From Variovorax guangxiensis (lineage in GTDB: Bacteria; Pseudomonadota; Gammaproteobacteria; Burkholderiales; Burkholderiaceae_C): DNA of 32,442 bases. A program made the position numbers and the translations under genes. Positions 27,401 to 32,442 of the stretch are shown piece after piece. The stretch covers positions 1 through 32,442 of the forward strand of contig NZ_RXFT01000027.1 of assembly GCF_003952165.1 (NCBI RefSeq). The letters run 5' to 3'. The notes under the pieces were generated by a model, which saw only the letters and a program-made list of their open reading frames with translations, was not told where the DNA came from and did no database searches. Numbering within the stretch: position 1 is the stretch's first letter; every line of letters starts with the position of its first letter.

Positions 27401-29240
27401 TGAAGACATTGTCGCCATTGCTGTCCAGGCTCTTCAACGCAGCGAAGCCGTCCTTGAAGCGCTTCTCTCCGGCATTGCCGTCGGTTCCTGCTGCACCGCC
27501 GAAATACTCGGAAAGAGTCTCGCTGATGTTGTCGATCTTGCCGTTGCCATTCCGGTCGACGGCAACGATGCCGTCGGTGGCGCTGACCCACCCGGTCTGC
27601 TCAAGGCTTCCTCCATCGTTGTCGGCATCGAAGAGAACGGGAGCCGTGCTGTACTGCGTCAGCTTGACACCATCACCGTCGAGATCCAGCACCAGCGGGT
27701 CAGTCGGCAGCGTGAACTGGGCCAGAGTGTTCGCCGTATTGAGCCAGTTTCCGATCAGCCAGGGATCGGGGTTGAACAGGCCGCTTCCCAGCAGATTGCC
27801 TTCCGGGTCAATCACCGGCGCCACCGTGTTGCCGTTCCCCGGACGCCAGCCGTCTGCCAGGATCTGAGTGATTGCTGCGGCGCTGGTGTTGTCTACCGCA
27901 CCGCCTACGAACTGGTTGTTGTTGAGGTCGTCGGCGTTGTAGCTGAGATTCCAGCTGCCGCCGCTGGCCACCTGGCCTTGGGTGACCTGGTCAGTTTGGG
28001 CATTCGGATCATGAGCAGCCTCGTGCACTGCTGCCAACGTATTTGCCGTCGTGAGGGTGAAGGCGTTGGATTCGGTGCCATTTGCCGCTTGGCCAAAGGA
28101 CGTTGTGACGCTACTCTGCACAGAGCCATCCGTTGCAGTCGTCGTCTCGCTCAGCGAATGGTTGGCGAAATCGACTGTTTGGACAATGCTGCTTCCATCG
28201 TCGAAAGTCTGGGTGGTCTGGCTGGATCTAGCTTCTCCAAAGCCATCTTCTGTGACGGCTGTTCGTGTTCCATCGGGATTGGCGGCCACGTCCACACGTT
28301 CAATCAGATGATTGCCAGCGTCGAAACGCAGTGTCTGGCCAGACAAATCGAAGTTCTGCGTCTCTTCGATCCGCGCGCCATTTCGGTACAAAACAACCGA
28401 AACAAGTGGGCTGCCTGTGCCACCACTCTCGCTCCATTCGATCACGTCATCCGGTTGATCAAGACGCAGCGCTAGTCTCGCACGCACTGCCTTAGTATCA
28501 ACGCCACTGATGTGGCTCAAGTTGCCTACATACCGCTCCCAGTACTTTGCGTTGATTGAAACGACGGCAGCTCCCTTCTCGATGACGAAGGTGTCCAATG
28601 CGGCACCGCTCAGCCCTTGGCGGCGCCCTTGATCTTCGACCTCGAGCAGCCTTTTCTCAACATCCGAAACTCGCATCATGTCCGAGATGCCTAGGGCAGC
28701 ATATGGGCCACCAGCGACCTCTTTGCGGAAAGCTCTCAAGCCGGCATACCAGCCTTGCACCTCCAATTGCATCTGGTTCTTCATGTACAACTCGAAGCGC
28801 TGCTCATTGGTAAGCTCACCGGAGCGATAGCTCAAGTCACGCAACCGCTCGTTTTCTTTCCACGCGTCAGCGCGAAGATAGTGGTCAAATTCATGAGCGA
28901 AGACATCGATTAGATTGGCTCTCGTCGTCTTATTTAGAACTCCCAGAGTTGCATTAGCGCCAATGATCCAGTTTGGATCGATGACGATCGCCATCTTTCC
29001 ATCGTCTTTTGGACGAAGAGACATGAAGTCAAAGAATGCGCCAGCTCCGGAGGCTGCGAGCTCATCCTGTTCCGCCAGCCGAATCACAACATCGTTCAAA
29101 GTGACTGCTCGAGTCATCGCGATATTCAGTTCGGAGTTCTGATTTGCTGCGTCGACCAGACGCTGCAAGGCGGCTGTATTGACCCCAACCGCGCTCCTCA
29201 GCCCGGCAAAGATCGAATCATTAATTGAGAACGTTGTCAT
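18462..29240 (-). CDS. Giant RTX protein with HExxH, subtilisin (S8) and P domains, type I secreted
   Basis: A protein of about 3592 residues. In order: an N-terminal domain with zincin motif VFAHEFDHYL (H116, E117, H120; possible third ligand E160 in LEVQGW); EF-hand-like calcium loops (DLDGDG near 516, DGNHDG near 630); a first RTX block (about 760-930); a cadherin-like domain with ANDIDWQGDALQI (about 1000-1095); an S8 domain (about 1125-1445) with E1146 in IGQFEPSG where Asp is usual, H1194 in DHATLVAG, oxyanion Asn in GGND, and S1372 in QGTSFATP; a proprotein-convertase P domain (about 1490-1595); then RTX repeats of GGxGxDxLxGG type to the end, with two families of longer modules. The last 40 residues (LVDAMASFSPP ... 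VIAANWH) are a typical uncleaved type I secretion signal. No Sec signal. ATG 29240 has GGAGG 6 nt upstream. Adjacent ABC and HlyD genes supply the exporter. Role: secreted or surface-bound calcium-dependent protease/adhesin (inferred). Confidence 0.88.
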   Translation of the reverse strand: MTTFSINDSIFAGLRSAVGVNTAALQRLVDAANQNSELNIAMTRAVTLNDVVIRLAEQDELAASGAGAFFDFMSLRPKDDGKMAIVIDPNWIIGANATLGVLNKTTRANLIDVFAHEFDHYLRADAWKENERLRDLSYRSGELTNEQRFELYMKNQMQLEVQGWYAGLRAFRKEVAGGPYAALGISDMMRVSDVEKRLLEVEDQGRRQGLSGAALDTFVIEKGAAVVSINAKYWERYVGNLSHISGVDTKAVRARLALRLDQPDDVIEWSESGGTGSPLVSVVLYRNGARIEETQNFDLSGQTLRFDAGNHLIERVDVAANPDGTRTAVTEDGFGEARSSQTTQTFDDGSSIVQTVDFANHSLSETTTATDGSVQSSVTTSFGQAANGTESNAFTLTTANTLAAVHEAAHDPNAQTDQVTQGQVASGGSWNLSYNADDLNNNQFVGGAVDNTSAAAITQILADGWRPGNGNTVAPVIDPEGNLLGSGLFNPDPWLIGNWLNTANTLAQFTLPTDPLVLDLDGDGVKLTQYSTAPVLFDADNDGGSLEQTGWVSATDGIVAVDRNGNGKIDNISETLSEYFGGAAGTDGNAGEKRFKDGFAALKSLDSNGDNVFNSTDAAWNSVRVWVDGNHDGKSWDDANRNSVVDSGETSELKTLGELGITQINLANTAQSGEVRDGNEVLARGTFVQNGQTKEAIAANFLANPNGSTSSTSGTGTVVSSQAGSNASATSSYVAGNDAGEIIDVASKGVRNAAGADGNDVLTGDANNNWLAGGLGSDTFNGGAGDDILLIDANDLQQNIHGGAGTDIAQVVGDRGVTLNMSQAEVEVAQGGRGNDIFVAGGRSSVFMRGGDGNDVLIGGSAADALSGEDGDDLIDGGAGNDVLRGHRGEDNLSGGAGDDLLDGGLGDDGLFGGLGNDVLKGGSGDDTIDGGEGVDAIELRGNYSEYRILKTEDGVWISDTVAGRDGTDFVKNVERANFADVNRVEIPSSSSAGLENPLPVKDVLSKDKNGVNFDRANPHLIGKAQLLANDIDWQGDALQISQLFDVTGGTASITAAGDVLFTPDASFTGFMGFKYTVTDSKGNVAATVIDPSTGQSAGMRAAVYLKTPDMPSDPLLTDQWYLADANILPVWKDYTGKGVNIGQFEPSGPFSTTKEVLDYRHGDLKDNIDAQWLANAQPGQLAGEGSEGKLSDHATLVAGVIVGSKNGIGGVGVAYGATVAGHWLSAQDFGTLAKMQQYDVVNHSWGAGTNFDVKFTPPRLGALPAAYENAVSFGREALGTVIVTAGGNDRAKGGDTNYSNVSNTRTSIIVGAINAKTDLGLLQVGGKPFSSPGASILVSAPGSNVSSTSRLVQNSNGSTFGANETVAQGTSFATPIVSGIVALMLEANPALGYRDVQQILAISARKVDDASTTWQTNGSKTWNGGGMHASHDYGYGEVDARAAVRLAETWTTQQTWGNEFYLLQPSASGVLNMAIADGAPNGIRHTLAVNNTSIRVEHVEVRLNITHARPGDLIVKLISPSGTESILMNRPGKAPGSDASDRGDASFNGSSTLDYVFDTALLRGESANGNWTLQVIDTATGDVGTLNSWSMDVYGAAFPAGDDQYVYTNEFAQLAGAAGRNVLNDTNGGQDTINAAAISSASRIDLSAGTATLAGANLTIQNPGVIENLIGGEFNDTLIGNAANNTLIGGRGNDSLSGGDGTDAFFGGLGGDTMTGGNGGDLFVIEKDPGATDVITDFAVEVDKLVVSGFAVDTWSSLQLTAQGADTKIDFGNGQTVLLKGVQPSSLGPGSFLTVPEGFTAREYLAANRPAFGADGPTSGTLPDDDITVWGGAGDDSIYGGARNDVLHGSAGSDTLVGDTTTDAPVGGNDVIFGDAGDDILRGGAGDDQLIGGSGFDLINGDAGNDLIQLEGDEALDKHAQAGAQLLGDATLTGSALVFAQVIGSGGSDRFVLKEDLSANASLGLLKNLIADFNVADTAERIDLTLIRAVRTFGELNFSTVTYNGEQYLRVWLGRPAVGTQYLTLKGVTATQLSAANFIFSDADALPAMSKVLVTGTGADDSLVGDAGGNTLDGGVGADTMEGRTGDDTYVVDNVGDVVKEVAGGGYDVVKSSVSHVLGDEVEDLTLTGTASIDGTGNANANRLIGNAGNNVLDGGAGTDVMRGGAGNDTYIVDDASDTIMELENEGMDSVKSSVSYTLAAGLENLTLTGTLDAGGTGNDLNNQLIGNAGNNHLFGWAGNDTLDGQLGSDVMVGGIGDDTYVVDSRYDSVIERANEGSDTVVSSVDYSIADKPDIENVALTGERAIVATGNAGNNRLLGNGADNLIDAGAGDDYLDGGSGADTMIGGSGNDSYIVDNVNDAVTELANGGTDTVNSSVKYTLADKGDVENLNLTGSGDVWGLGNNADNVITGNSGRNLLIGDGGADIIAGGAGDDILVGAGTGTNYESISKSFMDRMWLVLTGGYPGLLSDGTYGFAVNATGGPGKNTLYGGDGNDYLYAGNDGDTLNGDAGNDKLYGGIGQDNLYGQIGNDVIDGGSGDDRLFGGDGADQLNAGNGKDFLDGGAGDDVLIAYGLEGNDILLGGVGNDRLASDSGFLDGGDGDDTLTGGVANDVLVGGTGNDRLDGGYGNDIILLEGDDGYVNRSTRAAGVGARIGGAGADTFLMTPTGGGRKTLGLSGNADFFVSNMIYDFDVAVDKIDLSQISWLSDFSQLKFSVIDGGGWPSPTADTDMDYTQIEAELDGVRIVVSLYKVMPSSLTAENFIFKGAANATPPSFVPNGIDVANGVRWDAGNWRTVTAATASEGSDVIYGDDRQDETINGLAGDDQIYGQGGNDTLVGGDGNDVLDGGAGADVLRGGAGGDTYIVDSSSDSVVENVGEGIDTVQASLSYSLGANVENLTLTGVGALEGVGNSLNNTLVGNDGANVLDGGDGNDVLNGGSGADYLKGGAGADSLYGESSRFVYGMSGDDVLDGGAGNDLLDGGEGSNTYLFGKGDGQDIIRKALAWSSGTNTLQFKAGVTPSDIEVTQSGWSLVLSIAGTADKITVENFLYQNEIPSTQNPLQQIKFADGVVWDLQTIKEKMFAGTSGVDFITGTILADTIFGQAGNDSLNGLAGDDTLDGGLGNDDLNGGVGKNVYLFGKGDGQDTLNSYSDSAVGKLNTLKFKQGVAPSEIVVSQSDNHIILSIAGTQDKVTVRDFLYQGSTANAYNPLQMVVFADGTAWDLDAIRNKVFAGTANADKITGSTGADVISGQAGDDSLSGGDGDDLLDGGAGKDTLAGGAGNNTYLFGKGDGEDSLSSFLVNTTGMLNTLKFKEGVAPSEIVLKQFGSALIFSIAGTADKITVQDFMAGGSVTNSYNPIQQVQFFDGTIWNLDAIKSRLFAGTAGDDTISGTNGADAIYGQNGIDSLSGRDGDDLLDGGAGNDTIFGEAGNDTMNGGVGNDFLSGGVGDDIFDGGAGNDNQYGGTGNDTYIFSRGSGQDSVIEEDATLNNVDVAKFGADISADQLWFRRNQGSLEVSIIGSGDVLSIYNWFSGNGSHVEQFKTSDGKTLLDSQVQNLVDAMASFSPPAAGQTTLPANYQSSLNTVIAANWH
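19060..20280 (-). repeat. Three tandem 447-bp modules in the RTX gene
   Basis: Within the RTX gene, units beginning YLFGKGDGQD/ED start at about 20280, 19834 and 19387, a spacing of 446-447 bp. Each contains a haemolysin-related calcium-binding domain (LKFKxGVAPSEI, LSIAGTxDKITV, FADGTxWDLDAI) followed by AGTAxxDxITG and two or three nonapeptide repeats. A fourth, divergent unit near the C-terminus (ISADQLWFRRNQGSLEVSII) precedes the secretion signal. Confidence 0.8.
20450..20662 (-). repeat. Isolated fifth copy of the TYIVD module
   Basis: GDTYIVDSSSDSVVE through NVENLTLTGVGALEG to GNDGANVLDGG repeats the module found four times at 21985-22983, but separated from them by over 1.3 kb of other RTX sequence. 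Confidence 0.7.
21985..22983 (-). repeat. Four tandem modules of about 80 residues in the RTX gene
   Basis: Four consecutive units follow the plan D-TY(V/I)VD---D-V-E---G-D-V-SSV-Y-L----EN--LTG----G-GN--N-L-GN-G-N-L-GG-G-D. They diverge enough in sequence to be old duplications. Each has a beta-rich half and one RTX half, so the region should form a calcium-dependent stalk. Confidence 0.8.
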
Positions 29241-30030
29241 CACTCACCTCCTTGAGTTTGTATCCACTGCTCAGCGTAATTCGAACCGCACACCCCCCCA
29301 CAAAGCCGAGATCGATGCCGGGGGTGGCGCTAGAAATAGCCCTCGCAAACGGGCTCCCCGCAACACCGTGACGATCCCAGTGCTCTGGGAGAGGTGGATG
29401 AGATATGCCATCCAAACCTGTGATCAGATACAGATCGAGATAGCCCTCTACCGAACGACTGTCGATGCAGTCACTTTGAGGAATAGTGATGTCGAGTCTG
29501 GCTCGCCATATTTCCCCTCCGTCTTCCCGCCCCCGGTAGGTATAGATGGCCTTCCAGCCCTCACGGGCAAATAGCCCTTTGGGGGCCGCATACTCGCGAA
29601 ATGGATCTGTAGCTGAAGTCCTTGGTATCGAATGACTCAAGTTCTCTCGGCGCCCTGGTTCAGTCCCCAGCAACGCGAAAACTTCACGTCGGTGCGCAAA
29701 CAGTCCCGGCTCCTGATAGAGACGCAAGATGGCATCGAGGAATGCCCTTTCTTGAGGGCTCAGTCGGCGTGCACTCTCCTCTTTGGAATATCCCAGCTTG
29801 TCGCCGTTTTTGGGGCGATAGGGCAACGAGGGTGATGCCGGCGGGAGATTCGACGTCGCCTCGCCGCCAGTCTTCTCTCCAACTGCTTCAGCCTTTTCGG
29901 ATTTCGCAACAGATGCGACTACGGAAGGCTGCGCTGCGTCAGCCTGAGGTCGCTCCGCAACGGTGCAGCTCGCAAGTAGGCCGAGAACGGCAATTTTTAG
30001 TACTGCACTGATCACTGTGGCGCACTTCAT
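29221..30030 (-). CDS. Lipoprotein encoded within the type I secretion operon
   Basis: Starting at ATG 30030, the protein has 269 residues with a canonical lipoprotein signal (KIAVLGLLASC, Leu-Ala-Ser-Cys). After it come a low-complexity Ala/Glu/Lys linker, then a domain with RRLSPQERAFLDAILRLYQE, a region mentioning REGWKAIYTYRGREDGGEIW, and a C-terminal part with two Cys (PQSDCIDSRS, FVGGCAVRI). Other in-frame starts exist at 30039 and 30069. I do not recognise the family. Its place between hlyD and the RTX gene, and a 20-bp overlap with the RTX start (29221-29240), suggest a dedicated helper, for example surface retention or an inhibitor of the exported protease, but no sequence motif proves this. 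Confidence 0.7.
   Translation of the reverse strand: MKCATVISAVLKIAVLGLLASCTVAERPQADAAQPSVVASVAKSEKAEAVGEKTGGEATSNLPPASPSLPYRPKNGDKLGYSKEESARRLSPQERAFLDAILRLYQEPGLFAHRREVFALLGTEPGRRENLSHSIPRTSATDPFREYAAPKGLFAREGWKAIYTYRGREDGGEIWRARLDITIPQSDCIDSRSVEGYLDLYLITGLDGISHPPLPEHWDRHGVAGSPFARAISSATPGIDLGFVGGCAVRITLSSGYKLKEVSDDNVLN
29247..29251 (-). promoter_or_regulatory. Ribosome binding site of the RTX gene
   Basis: The minus strand reads GGAGG, TGAGTG, ATG. It supports ATG 29240 over the adjoining GTG 29243. The site lies inside the last codons of the lipoprotein gene, so translation of the two is probably coupled. Confidence 0.8.
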
Positions 30031-30141
30031 CTTCTGACCCATGACTTTCAATGCTTGGAAACACCGCACGTGCTACGAAAGCCCGCACCGGCAATGTGCT
30101 TGCACACCAGCTATGCCCCGTCAATCGACAATCGAGCATAT

Positions 30142-31614
30142 TTACCGTTCTCTTAAGCTCTCGCTGGTCGCCCGCTGAACCGGGCTGAGCAGGAACTCGA
30201 TGATTCGCCGCTTGCCCGTCTTGATCTCCGCCGTGAGATTCATCCCCGGACTGAGCTTGATCGGCTTGCCATCCACATCGATGGTTGTTGAGTTCAGGTT
30301 GAGCGTGACCGGGAAGATCGCCCCACGCTTCTCGTCATTGACCGCATCCGCCGTCACCGTCTTCACGGTCGCGTTCACCGTGCCGTAGCGCGTGTACGGG
30401 AACGTCTCCAGCTTGATCGCCGCTTCCTGCGTCGGACTCACGAAGCCGATGTCCTTGTTCTCCAGCGTCACCTCGGCCGTCACCTGTGCCCCATCGGGCA
30501 CGATCACCATCAGGGGCTGCGCCTCCGTGACCACCCCGCCTTCGGTGTGCGCCGCAAGCTGCTGCACCGTGCCCGCCACCGGCGCCTTGAGCGTGGTCAG
30601 GCGCTCGCGCTGACCGGCCTTGGCCAGGTCCTGAGTTCCCTGCTGTCGCTTGAGCTCGGCTGCGGCTTCGCGTGTTCTCAGGCTATGCTTGGTCTCGGCG
30701 ATGTAGGCCGCTCTCGTGTTCTCGCTTTCACGCAGCGTGGCGTTGGCTTCCGCCAATCTCGCCCGCTGCGTCGCCAGATCCCGCTCCATCTCGATGCGCT
30801 CCCGTGTGCGGTCCTGGTTCGCGTGGCTGGACATGAAGCCCTGGTCGGCAAGCTGTCGGAAGTCGGCTTCTCTTTGTCTTGCGATCGGGAGCGTCGTCTC
30901 CAGCTTGGTGACCACTTCGCGCGCGGTCGCGATCTCGGCCTGTCGACGGTTGATCTCCGCCGCAGCCTTGGCCAGCTTGGCCGTGATGTCGCTCCATTCG
31001 TCGTCCAACTCTGCACGGGCCGAACTCACGTCTTCATCGGCCCAGCCTTGGGGAATCGTCTTGCCCAGATCCGGAGCACGTGGCTCCGATGAGTTCAGGG
31101 CCTGCAGAAGCGCTCTGGTGCGCAGCACCTCAGACTGTGCCGCCTTCAGCTGCTCATGGACGTTCGTCCTGTCGGCCGTGGCCATCGTGGGATCAAGCTC
31201 GACCAGCGACTGGCCTGCTTCCACATGGTCCCCATCCCTGACAAGCACCCGCTTGACCACGCTCACCTCCAGCGGCTGGATGATCTTGGTGCGCTCGCTC
31301 ACGATGATCTTGCCCGGCGCCACCGCCACGATGTCGACCTGTCCGAAGATGGACCAGGCCAGCGCAATGAGGAACAACGCGATCAGCGCATAGGCCAGCC
31401 GCCTGGGGGCCGGGTGCACGGGGGTGTCCTGCAGGCTCAGTGCTGCGGGCAGGAACGCCGCTTCATCGGCCAGGCGCTTCGGACCGGCCAGTTCGTTGCG
31501 GTGCTTCCAGGCGGCCTTGAAGATCGCGCCATAGCGGCCCAGCAACTCGAAGACCGGGTGACGAACGCTGGGCGCATTGGCCGCAGGCGCGGTGGTGGAG
31601 ACGTCCGGTGTCAT
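30142..31614 (-). CDS. Type I secretion membrane fusion protein (HlyD family)
   Basis: A 490-residue periplasmic adaptor. A cytoplasmic N-terminus of about 70 residues precedes one membrane segment (LAYALIALFLIALAWSIF). Next come the first lipoyl half (VAPGKIIVSERTKIIQPLE, DGDHVEAGQSLVELDPT), a long coiled-coil hairpin (about 150-330), the second lipoyl half (LKAPVAGTVQQLAAHTEGGV) and the beta-barrel domain. It ends in SPGMNLTAEIKTGKRRIIEF and LLSPV, the signature end of HlyD/LapC-type proteins. The length is normal for the family. ATG 31614 overlaps the stop of the ABC transporter gene (ATGA), so the two are coupled. It should link the ABC exporter to a TolC-like outer-membrane channel, not encoded here, for export of the RTX protein. 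Confidence 0.93.
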   Translation of the reverse strand: MTPDVSTTAPAANAPSVRHPVFELLGRYGAIFKAAWKHRNELAGPKRLADEAAFLPAALSLQDTPVHPAPRRLAYALIALFLIALAWSIFGQVDIVAVAPGKIIVSERTKIIQPLEVSVVKRVLVRDGDHVEAGQSLVELDPTMATADRTNVHEQLKAAQSEVLRTRALLQALNSSEPRAPDLGKTIPQGWADEDVSSARAELDDEWSDITAKLAKAAAEINRRQAEIATAREVVTKLETTLPIARQREADFRQLADQGFMSSHANQDRTRERIEMERDLATQRARLAEANATLRESENTRAAYIAETKHSLRTREAAAELKRQQGTQDLAKAGQRERLTTLKAPVAGTVQQLAAHTEGGVVTEAQPLMVIVPDGAQVTAEVTLENKDIGFVSPTQEAAIKLETFPYTRYGTVNATVKTVTADAVNDEKRGAIFPVTLNLNSTTIDVDGKPIKLSPGMNLTAEIKTGKRRIIEFLLSPVQRATSESLRER

Positions 31615-32442
31615 ACCACCGCCCCCGATCCAGCCCTGTCATTCGTCTCCGTCGGATGCCCGCCACCCTGCATGTTCCACAGGTGCGCATAGATGCCCTT
31701 GGGCCTGCTCAGCAGGCTCTCGTGCGTGCCGCCTTCGACGATCTTGCCCTTGTCCATCACGATGATCCGGTTGGCATGGCGTACCGCGCTCAGGCGGTGG
31801 GCGATGATGAAGACCGTGCGCCCCCTGCAGATGTGCGCCATGTTGCGCTGCACGATGGCCTCGCTCTCGTAGTCCAGCGCGCTGGTGGCCTCGTCGAAGA
31901 TCAGGATGCGCGGGTGGGTGAAGAGCGCCCGGGCAATGGCAATGCGCTGGCGCTGCCCGCCCGACAGGCTTGCCCCCTGTTCACCCACCACGGTGTCGTA
32001 GCCCTCGGGCAGCTCGCTGATGAACTCGTGAGCGCCTGCCAACTGGGCGGCCTGGATGACGGCATCGAGCGGCGCCGCCGGGTCGACGATGGCGATGTTC
32101 TCGCGCACGCTGCGGTTGAAGAGGGTGTTCTCCTGCAGCACCACGCCCACCTGCCTTCTGAGTTGGGCCGCATCGATAAGGCTGATGTCGATACCGTCGA
32201 CGAGCAGGCGCCCTTGCTCGGGCGAGTACAGCCGCTGGATGAGCTTGGTCAGCGTGCTCTTGCCCGAGCCCGAGCGCCCGACGATGCCGATGACTTCGCC
32301 GGGGCGCACGTCGAGGCTGACGCCGTTGAGCACAGGCGCCGCCTCGGGGCGGTAGCGGAAGCTGAGGTTGTCCAGGGTCACGCGGCCCTTGAGTGCTGGG
32401 AGCTGGGCTGCGGTGCTCGGCGGCACTTCGGTGCGGGTGTTG
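31611..32442 (-). CDS. Type I secretion ABC transporter (HlyB family), C-terminal part
   Basis: The gene runs off the right edge; only about 277 C-terminal residues are visible. They comprise the nucleotide-binding domain: LDNLSFRYRPEAAPVLNGVS (A-loop Tyr), Walker A GRSGSGKST, Q-loop VGVVLQENTLF, signature LSGGQRQRIAIARAL, Walker B ILIFDEATSALD and switch histidine IIAHRLS. The NRSVRENIAI and P-GYDTVVGEQG blocks are typical of HlyB/LapB-type peptide exporters. The membrane domain and any C39-like N-terminal domain lie outside the window. It drives ATP-dependent export of the RTX protein encoded downstream in the same operon. Confidence 0.92.
   Translation of the reverse strand, partial: NTRTEVPPSTAAQLPALKGRVTLDNLSFRYRPEAAPVLNGVSLDVRPGEVIGIVGRSGSGKSTLTKLIQRLYSPEQGRLLVDGIDISLIDAAQLRRQVGVVLQENTLFNRSVRENIAIVDPAAPLDAVIQAAQLAGAHEFISELPEGYDTVVGEQGASLSGGQRQRIAIARALFTHPRILIFDEATSALDYESEAIVQRNMAHICRGRTVFIIAHRLSAVRHANRIIVMDKGKIVEGGTHESLLSRPKGIYAHLWNMQGGGHPTETNDRAGSGAVV

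Noticed and set aside
26136..28475. Long plus-strand open frames (353 and 415 codons) opposite the RTX gene
   Set aside because: They mirror repetitive GC-rich RTX codons, have no ribosome sites or recognisable domains, and lie wholly inside a clearly functional gene. The same applies to 20199-21020, 21105-21839, 22500-23054 and 23481-24266.

Overview
The window looks like a chromosomal accessory region of a high-GC Gram-negative proteobacterium. Outer-membrane and lipoprotein genes, a type I secretion operon, a two-partner-secretion relic and IS66-family elements together suggest a betaproteobacterium, probably Burkholderiales. This is inference; no rRNA, tRNA or housekeeping gene is present to fix the taxon. 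Apart from one lipoprotein gene, a broken membrane-protein gene and one IS, nearly all genes lie on the minus strand, so most of the window is read from right to left.

Left block (1-10319). A 1663-residue STAND-type NTPase (388-5379) has an N-terminal Cap4-like PD-(D/E)xK nuclease domain and a very long helical C-terminus. This is the effector-NTPase-sensor layout of Avs/bNACHT-type anti-phage proteins and is the best candidate here for an uncharacterised immune system. Upstream of it lies a minus-strand cluster of exported hydrolases: a class 3 lipase lipoprotein split by an in-frame TGA (8558-9487), a secreted zinc phospholipase C-like protein with a GTG start (7219-8469), and a trypsin-like serine protease (5578-7209). 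A small putative lipoprotein (9786-10319) diverges from them.

Middle block (10518-18440) is wreckage around two damaged IS66-family elements. The first (10784-13098, plus strand) inserted into a small membrane-protein gene. An 8-bp repeat, GAACGAAT, still flanks it, and joining the host halves across one repeat copy restores an open frame of 204 codons. Its tnpC is frameshifted and has lost its 3' end and right terminus. The second (about 14475-16489, minus strand) has frameshifted tnpA and tnpB and a tnpC cut off before the last catalytic Glu. That tnpC is fused in frame to an unrelated protein fragment, and the left end of the element truncates an AP2-domain gene. A DUF72 fragment, a seven-helix membrane protein and the C-terminus of a TpsB/ShlB-type transporter complete this block.

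Right block (18462-32442) is a type I secretion operon. In order of transcription it contains an HlyB-like ABC transporter (partial, runs off the window), an HlyD-like fusion protein (ATGA overlap), a lipoprotein, and a giant RTX protein of about 3592 residues whose start overlaps the end of the lipoprotein gene. The RTX protein combines an N-terminal HEFDH zincin motif, EF-hand-like loops, a cadherin-like domain, a subtilisin-like S8 domain with Glu at the usual Asp position, a proprotein-convertase P domain and roughly 2000 residues of RTX repeats, and ends in a typical uncleaved C-terminal secretion signal. The ABC and HlyD proteins presumably export it to the surface or medium with a TolC-like partner outside the window.
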